A stretch of DNA of 9,786 nt, taken from positions 1-9,786 of the forward strand of contig UQAW01000101.1 in assembly GCA_900539175.1 (NCBI GenBank), written 5' to 3'. Of the stretch, positions 6,352-9,786 are shown one piece after another. The position numbers and the translations under genes are program-made. The notes under the pieces are model-generated. The model ran no database searches. It saw only the letters and a list, made by a program, of their open reading frames with translations, and was not told the origin of the DNA. Position 1 is the stretch's first letter. The number at the start of each line of letters is the position of its first letter. Source of the DNA: an uncultured Lachnospiraceae bacterium. Its GTDB lineage: Bacteria; Bacillota; Clostridia; Lachnospirales; Lachnospiraceae.

Positions 6352-6391
6352 GGGGTGGGGTAAACTTCTGAAAAAGAAGCCCCCACCTTTT
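6352..6391 (+). terminator. Rho-independent terminator downstream of the HTH_16 gene
   Basis: GGTGGGG (6354-6360) pairs with CCCCACC (6381-6387), and an inner CTTC/GAAG pairing extends the stem. TTTT follows. A-rich sequence on the 5' side would give a T-rich tail on the other strand, so weak bidirectional action is possible. Confidence 0.75.
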
Positions 6392-6455
6392 CGCATAACT
6401 AAGAGGGTGTCAGAACTTTTCCGCAAAACGGAAAAAGCGGTTGTACCTTTTCGCA
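6385..6455 (+). repeat. Three short direct repeats at 30-bp spacing
   Basis: ACCTTTTCGCA occurs at 6385-6395 and 6445-6455, and a variant ACTTTTCCGCA at 6415-6425, so the copies start exactly 30 bp apart (about three helical turns). The middle copy is also the left arm of a perfect 7-bp hairpin, TTTTCCG/CGGAAAA (6417-6423 and 6429-6435). The first copy overlaps the end of the terminator before it. Regular helical phasing suggests protein-binding sites; recombinase arm-type sites are one possibility, unproven. Confidence 0.45.
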
Positions 6456-6475
6456 AAAGAAGATTTGTGCTGATA

Positions 6476-6520
6476 AAACTCCCCTGAAATAGCTCAAGTG
6501 AGCTGATTTCGGGGGAGTTT
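6476..6520 (-). terminator. Long hairpin terminator of the module B kinase-regulator operon
   Basis: The arms AAACTCCCC-T-GAAAT-AGCTCA and TGAGCT-G-ATTTC-G-GGGGAGTTT pair over about 21 bp around a two-base loop, with one wobble pair and one bulged G. On the - strand the stem is followed by TTTT. It lies 10 bases past the kinase stop codon, which fits the end of the leftward transcript. The near symmetry means it may also stop + strand transcripts. Confidence 0.85.
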
Positions 6521-6529
6521 AAATACGGA

Positions 6530-7894
6530 TCATTTTAATGGTAAAGATATTTTGATGGTTAGCCCGTGAGGGGGGTTTTTCAAAAAATGAAGTTTTCCAT
6601 GATGGGCTTTTACAATCTGCTGTACAATTTTATGCCCCAGGCCGTGATCTGCACCGTTGTTTTCCTCTTGGGTGCTGGAGATGGACACGCCACTATTCAG
6701 CAATGCCATACGTGAGTCACTTATTCCACATCCTGTATCACTGATTTCAAAATAACAACTGTCAACATCCACTCCAACACAAAGTGTGATCTTACACCCA
6801 TTGGGGTTGTGTACGATGCTATTGCCTATGAGGTTGCTTAACATCCGGTAAAGCAAGGAATCATCACCATTTAGAAAAATGGGCTTGTCTGGGCTATCCT
6901 CTATTATTTCAATTTCATATTGTTCCGGCAACTCATTCAAAAATTCGCTTGCAACCTGCCGGGTTAATTCTACGGCATTGATCGTTTTTTTCTTTAAGGC
7001 ATACATGGAGTATTCCAGTTTAGTAGTTAAATTCAGGTCTGTAATAAGCGCCCGCAGTTTTTCACTCTTTTGCCGTATTGCCGTTGCCTGTTTCCGCGTG
7101 GAAAGAGGTAAGTTGGAATTATCTTCGATTTCACAGGCATAACCAAATATAATAGAAAGTGGTGTGCGAATATCATGGGAAATTCCCCGTATCCATTCAG
7201 CACGGGTGTTGTCTTTTTTAATCAGATATTCGCCAGCACGATTTAGTCCGGCGTTTATTTCAGCCAATTCGCCCTTTTCTTCCAAATGGAACTCTTTTCC
7301 CTGTGAAAGCGATTGAATACCGTTTAAGATAGGTTCCATTGATTTTTCTACCCGATGTGCGTTGCGTACAAACAAATAAACCATCAAGAGAATATTGATA
7401 ATGAACGCAATGCCAATCCCGATACATAGCGGCCATACATAAGCCGTATTTGTTGAAATGTAGTGGTTGAGAACACTTCCGGGGACAAAACCGATTACCA
7501 ATAGCCCGTCAGACCGTTTCCAGATGTTCACAGGATAATCGTCCAGATACCAACGGCTGAACATGGCTATATCTGTTGCGGTGTATGATCGCGGTAATTC
7601 TTCCGGCAGGCCATCTTCCCATATAACGGTGCCGCCATCATTTAGGATCATAGCCCAGGCATCAGCATGGTGTAATATTTCAAGGGCCTGCGTATCCGCG
7701 CTTAGTTTTCCGTCCTCAACAACAATATGGTTGGAAAAATCCTCGATTGGGAAATTGGAATCTGCGACACCATTGAGATATGCAATAATGAAGAACATCC
7801 CCACCAATAGCAAATTAACGGCAAAAAAGAGGGCTATGATTCCGATGGTAGAAAATATATAGCGGCGAAAAAAACGTTCTACGGCATTCATCAT
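6530..7894 (-). CDS. Sensor histidine kinase with extracellular sensor domain (module B)
   Basis: This 454-residue kinase has membrane spans at about residues 14-38 and 152-176 that enclose an extracellular domain of about 110 residues, then a linker of HAMP type. The H-box GISHDIRTPLS places the phosphorylated histidine at H240. Catalytic motifs are the N-box NLIGNSIVHN (354-363), G1 DTGCG (386-390) and a G2 box NGADHGLGHKI near 413-423. The start (ATG ATG AAT) overlaps the regulator stop by four bases, so the regulator gene is first and the two are coupled. The family is common beside lantibiotic or cationic-peptide resistance exporters in clostridia, such as the Cpr systems. That role fits the divergent ABC genes here, but the ligand is not identifiable from sequence. 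Confidence 0.94.
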   Translation of the reverse strand: MMNAVERFFRRYIFSTIGIIALFFAVNLLLVGMFFIIAYLNGVADSNFPIEDFSNHIVVEDGKLSADTQALEILHHADAWAMILNDGGTVIWEDGLPEELPRSYTATDIAMFSRWYLDDYPVNIWKRSDGLLVIGFVPGSVLNHYISTNTAYVWPLCIGIGIAFIINILLMVYLFVRNAHRVEKSMEPILNGIQSLSQGKEFHLEEKGELAEINAGLNRAGEYLIKKDNTRAEWIRGISHDIRTPLSIIFGYACEIEDNSNLPLSTRKQATAIRQKSEKLRALITDLNLTTKLEYSMYALKKKTINAVELTRQVASEFLNELPEQYEIEIIEDSPDKPIFLNGDDSLLYRMLSNLIGNSIVHNPNGCKITLCVGVDVDSCYFEISDTGCGISDSRMALLNSGVSISSTQEENNGADHGLGHKIVQQIVKAHHGKLHFLKNPPHGLTIKISLPLK

Positions 7895-8583
7895 TTCGCC
7901 CCCTTAATATTAAGCCGATAACCCACACCCTTAATTGTTACAAGCGAAACTGGCTTTGAAGGATTTTCTTCAATCTTTTCCCGCAGATGGCGGATATGAG
8001 TGGATAGTGTGCTTTCATATCCCTGCCAGAATTCACCACATACTGCTCCACACAAGGAACCTGTTGTTACAATACGCCCTGCATTTTCAGCAAGTTTTTC
8101 TAATAGCGTTAATTCCTTTCCTGTCAGTGGGAATTGATTTTCGCCGCGCTGGACTTCGGCCTTTTCAAGATCAACCACAGCAGCCTCTAAATATATTTTT
8201 CGTTCTTTCTGTGGATATGTCCGGTTCAGAATTACCTGTACTCGTAGTAACAGTTCTTTTGGGTGAAATGGTTTTACCAGATAATCATCAGCGCCAACTT
8301 CTAATCCTGCTACTCGATCTTCAGCCTCACCACGGGCTGTCAGCAGGAGAACTGGAATATTACTTGTTTCCCGTACCTCTTTTAACACGGACAATCCATC
8401 AATCCCTGGCATCATTATGTCAAGAATTATCATATCTGGCTGCCGTTCTTTCCATATCTTTAATGCTTCTCTGCCCGAAGATGCAGTTAAAATATTAAAA
8501 AACCCGGCACGTTCAAAAATAGACTGTATCATTTCCAATAAATCAATTTCATCATCCACAACAAGGATTACTTTGTCATTCAT
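7891..8583 (-). CDS. OmpR-family response regulator (module B)
   Basis: This 230-residue regulator has a receiver (residues 1-120) with the acidic pair D10/D11, phospho-acceptor D55 (MIILDIMMPG), T82 and K104 (LVKPF). A winged helix follows (about 130-226) with recognition helix STLSTHIRHLREKIE at 191-205 and wing KGVGYRL. The ATG complementary to 8581-8583 is preceded by AGGAGG 6 bases upstream. The gene is divergent from the second ABC exporter, and the shared gap contains four 11-bp-spaced repeats that are its most likely binding site. From that position it could activate the exporter and also control its own operon. Confidence 0.95.
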   Translation of the reverse strand: MNDKVILVVDDEIDLLEMIQSIFERAGFFNILTASSGREALKIWKERQPDMIILDIMMPGIDGLSVLKEVRETSNIPVLLLTARGEAEDRVAGLEVGADDYLVKPFHPKELLLRVQVILNRTYPQKERKIYLEAAVVDLEKAEVQRGENQFPLTGKELTLLEKLAENAGRIVTTGSLCGAVCGEFWQGYESTLSTHIRHLREKIEENPSKPVSLVTIKGVGYRLNIKGAK

Positions 8584-8602
8584 GTGACACCTCCTCGCGC
8601 TT

Positions 8603-8608
8603 ATTATA
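8603..8608 (-). promoter_or_regulatory. Candidate -10 of the module B regulator-kinase operon
   Basis: A perfect TATAAT lies on the - strand 19 bases upstream of the start codon. The hexamer TAGTCA, 17 bp further upstream, matches -35 at 4 of 6 positions. The implied leader is very short (about 13 bases), so the assignment is tentative. Confidence 0.4.
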
Positions 8609-8611
8609 ACT

Positions 8612-8627
8612 CAAGAAAACGTTCTTG
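8612..8627. repeat. Inverted repeat CAAGAA-N4-TTCTTG between divergent promoters
   Basis: CAAGAA (8612-8617) and TTCTTG (8622-8627) form a perfect 6-bp inverted repeat with a 4-base spacer. It lies within the -35/-10 spacer of the candidate leftward promoter. It could be an operator for a dimeric repressor; no matching regulator is identified. Confidence 0.4.
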
Positions 8628-8647
8628 ACTATTTTATTGCCAAAATC

Positions 8648-8686
8648 TCAGAGAAAAATCAGAGTTGCCTCAGAGTTATCTCAAAG
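8648..8686. promoter_or_regulatory. Operator: four direct repeats at 11-bp period (module B)
   Basis: TCAGAG starts at 8648, 8659 and 8670, and TCAAAG at 8681, an exact 11-bp period. Copies two to four also share GTT after the half-site (TCAGAGTT, TCAGAGTT, TCAAAGTT). The last copy ends 4 bases before the -10 of the exporter operon, and the array covers the -35 position, which is the arrangement expected for activation by an OmpR-family regulator. The half-site differs from that of module A. Confidence 0.78.
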
Positions 8687-8687
8687 T

Positions 8688-8696
8688 TGGTATGCT
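8688..8696 (+). promoter_or_regulatory. Extended -10 of the module B exporter operon
   Basis: TGG-TATGCT lies directly after the operator and has no -35 consensus. The leader to the ATPase start would be about 30 bases. Confidence 0.5.
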
Positions 8697-8731
8697 ATGC
8701 TGAATGTGAAAACAAAAGGAGGCATACGAAC

Positions 8732-9655
8732 ATGAGCGAATATATTATTGAAACTCACAATTTGACAAAAAGATACGGAAACCAGGTGAGTGTTTCCAAT
8801 TTGAATATTCATGTAAAGCAAGGCAGGATTTATGGCCTGCTGGGACGCAACGGTGCGGGCAAGACCACCACCATGAGAATGTTGTTGGGATTAACAGCCC
8901 CTACCTCCGGCGAAGTTAAAATTTTCGGACGACCTATGCAGGGTAACGAAAACAAAATCCTTCCTCGTATTGGATGTTTGATTGAATCGCCTGGTTTCTA
9001 TCCGAACCTGACCGCAACGGAGAACTTGAGAATTTTTGCGGAGCTGCGGGGAATTAACAAGCCGAATTATATCAAGGGCGCATTGGAACTTGTCAATTTA
9101 CCGTACCGGGATAAAAAGCTCTTTTCTGAATACTCCCTCGGCATGAAGCAGCGGCTTGCAATCGCACTGGCTGTCATGCATGAACCGGAAGTACTCATAC
9201 TGGATGAGCCGATCAACGGCCTTGATCCTATCGGCATTGCGGAAGTACGGTCGTTTATCCGGGAGCTGTGTGATGCCAGAGGTAAGACCATTCTGATATC
9301 CAGCCATATCCTTTCAGAAATTTCTCTACTGGCAGATGACATTGGAATTATTGACCGTGGTGTTTTGCTGGAAGAAGAAAGTCTGAAAGAATTGGAGGCA
9401 AAGAACGCAAAGTTTGTTCACTTCATCGTTTCGGATGCAAGTAAGGCTGCACAGATTATCAGCAAGCTGTTCCAAACTAAAAATATGCAGATTGCTGATA
9501 GTTACAATCTGTATCTGTATGATACAACTTTGCCAGTAGCAAAGATTAACCGCGCCCTTATGGAGAATGGTATTGACATTAAGGAAGCGCATCTCTGTGA
9601 GGATACTTTGGAGGATTACTTCAAAAAGATTACAGGGGGTGAGGGGATTGCTTAA
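8732..9655 (+). CDS. ABC transporter ATP-binding subunit, BcrA/lantibiotic-immunity type (module B)
   Basis: This 307-residue ATPase shows Walker A GRNGAGKTT (38-46), Glu at the Q-loop position (CLIESPGFYPNLTATENL, E85), signature YSLGMKQR (134-141), Walker B VLILDEP (154-160), D-loop NGLDP and switch H192 (SSHILSEI). These, with the 'IESPGFYPNLTA.ENL' stretch and a roughly 85-residue C-terminal extension, are typical of BcrA-like and lantibiotic self-protection (LanF-type) exporters. The ATG at 8732 is chosen because AAAGGAGG (8715-8722) lies 9 bases before it; the reading frame stays open upstream into the promoter, so longer versions are unlikely. It is controlled by the operator and -10 just upstream and overlaps the following permease gene. 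The substrate is inferred only from family and from pairing with the divergent two-component system. Confidence 0.95.
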   Translation: MSEYIIETHNLTKRYGNQVSVSNLNIHVKQGRIYGLLGRNGAGKTTTMRMLLGLTAPTSGEVKIFGRPMQGNENKILPRIGCLIESPGFYPNLTATENLRIFAELRGINKPNYIKGALELVNLPYRDKKLFSEYSLGMKQRLAIALAVMHEPEVLILDEPINGLDPIGIAEVRSFIRELCDARGKTILISSHILSEISLLADDIGIIDRGVLLEEESLKELEAKNAKFVHFIVSDASKAAQIISKLFQTKNMQIADSYNLYLYDTTLPVAKINRALMENGIDIKEAHLCEDTLEDYFKKITGGEGIA

Positions 9656-9786
9656 ACTGATTAAATGCGAATTTTGGAAGCTAAAGCGCAAACATTTTGT
9701 GTCTTTTGTGGTTTTCGCAGCCCTGCTTTTCCCTATTCCCTTTACAGCACTGGTATTAGCCGGGAGTGTCGGAAATTTTACGGGAT
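9648..9786 (+). CDS. ABC-2 type permease, N-terminal part (cut by window edge)
   Basis: About 46 codons are visible: (M)LKLIKCEFWKLKRKHFVSFV followed by a hydrophobic span (AALLFPIPFTALVLAG). The 'L-x-x-E-x-x-K-x-K-R' amphipathic start followed directly by span 1 is characteristic of lantibiotic-immunity permeases of the LanE/LanG or BcrB kind. The best start is TTG at 9648, with GGGGGTGA (9635-9642) 6-7 bases upstream; an in-frame GTG at 9639 is the alternative. The TTG start overlaps the ATPase end by 8 bases, so translation is probably coupled. The rest of the gene, and probably a second permease, lie beyond the window. Confidence 0.85.
   Translation, partial: MLKLIKCEFWKLKRKHFVSFVVFAALLFPIPFTALVLAGSVGNFTG

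Larger units (their letters stand above)
6166..6529. other. 364-base stretch without a convincing gene; hairpins and short repeats
   Basis: No frame here has both a start codon and a ribosome binding site. The first part (6184-6295) can form nested pairings: TCTGATTTC (6184-6192) with GAAATCAGA (6287-6295), enclosing GGGCTT (6203-6208) with AAGCCC (6253-6258). AACGGTTC occurs twice, at 6212-6219 and 6325-6332. The second part holds a + strand terminator, three short repeats 30 bp apart and a large hairpin next to the module B kinase. The stretch may be the 3' leader and trailer of its neighbours, a structured RNA, or protein-binding sites of a mobile element. Confidence 0.5.

Noticed and set aside
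6181..6489. A stop-free frame of about 102 codons downstream of the HTH_16 gene, in the same frame as that gene
   Set aside because: It has no ATG, GTG or TTG start until far inside, is separated from the upstream gene by two stop codons, and runs through a terminator and hairpins. The translation looks like no protein family I know. Probably chance, though a decayed gene is not excluded.
7935..8498. A 187-codon frame on the + strand opposite the module B regulator
   Set aside because: It is the antisense of a receiver and winged-helix gene, with no ribosome binding site and no recognisable domain.

Overview
The window looks like an accessory, probably mobile, region of a low-to-mid GC Firmicute, most likely a gut clostridium of the Lachnospiraceae/Ruminococcaceae type. 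Grounds for this are the strong AGGAGG-type ribosome binding sites, the many overlapping start/stop codons, U-tract hairpin terminators, extended -10 promoters, and a small protein resembling the Tn916 ORF8 (HTH_16) family. No integrase, relaxase or element end is visible, so membership of an integrative conjugative element is inferred from that one small gene and from the cargo.

Layout. At the left edge is the 5' part of a leftward AraC-type regulator. Module A follows on the + strand: an OmpR-family response regulator and a HAMP sensor kinase (ATGA overlap), a terminator, a four-fold 11-bp-period operator, and then a tightly packed operon of a 51-residue single-span membrane protein, an ABC ATPase, two six-span ABC-2 type permeases and an orphan winged-helix protein, closed by a terminator. 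Next comes a solitary HTH_16 gene with its own promoter. It is followed by about 360 bases without a convincing gene that hold two terminators, three 30-bp-spaced short repeats and possible RNA structure. Module B occupies the right side: a sensor kinase and response regulator on the - strand, divergent from a second ABC exporter operon on the + strand. That operon runs off the right edge inside its first permease. The shared control region again carries four direct repeats at an exact 11-bp period, but with a different half-site.

Working model. Both modules have the plan of envelope-stress or antimicrobial-peptide (lantibiotic/bacitracin-type) resistance systems. A kinase detects the peptide or its damage, the phosphorylated regulator binds the tandem 11-bp repeats overlapping the -35 region, and an ABC-2 exporter removes or fends off the peptide. 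The two operators use different half-sites (TTCACA-like and TCAGAG), so the modules are probably insulated from each other. The less ordinary components are in module A: the small membrane protein at the head of the exporter operon, a kinase with almost no extracellular sensor, and a terminal winged-helix protein that looks like a response regulator with most of its receiver missing.
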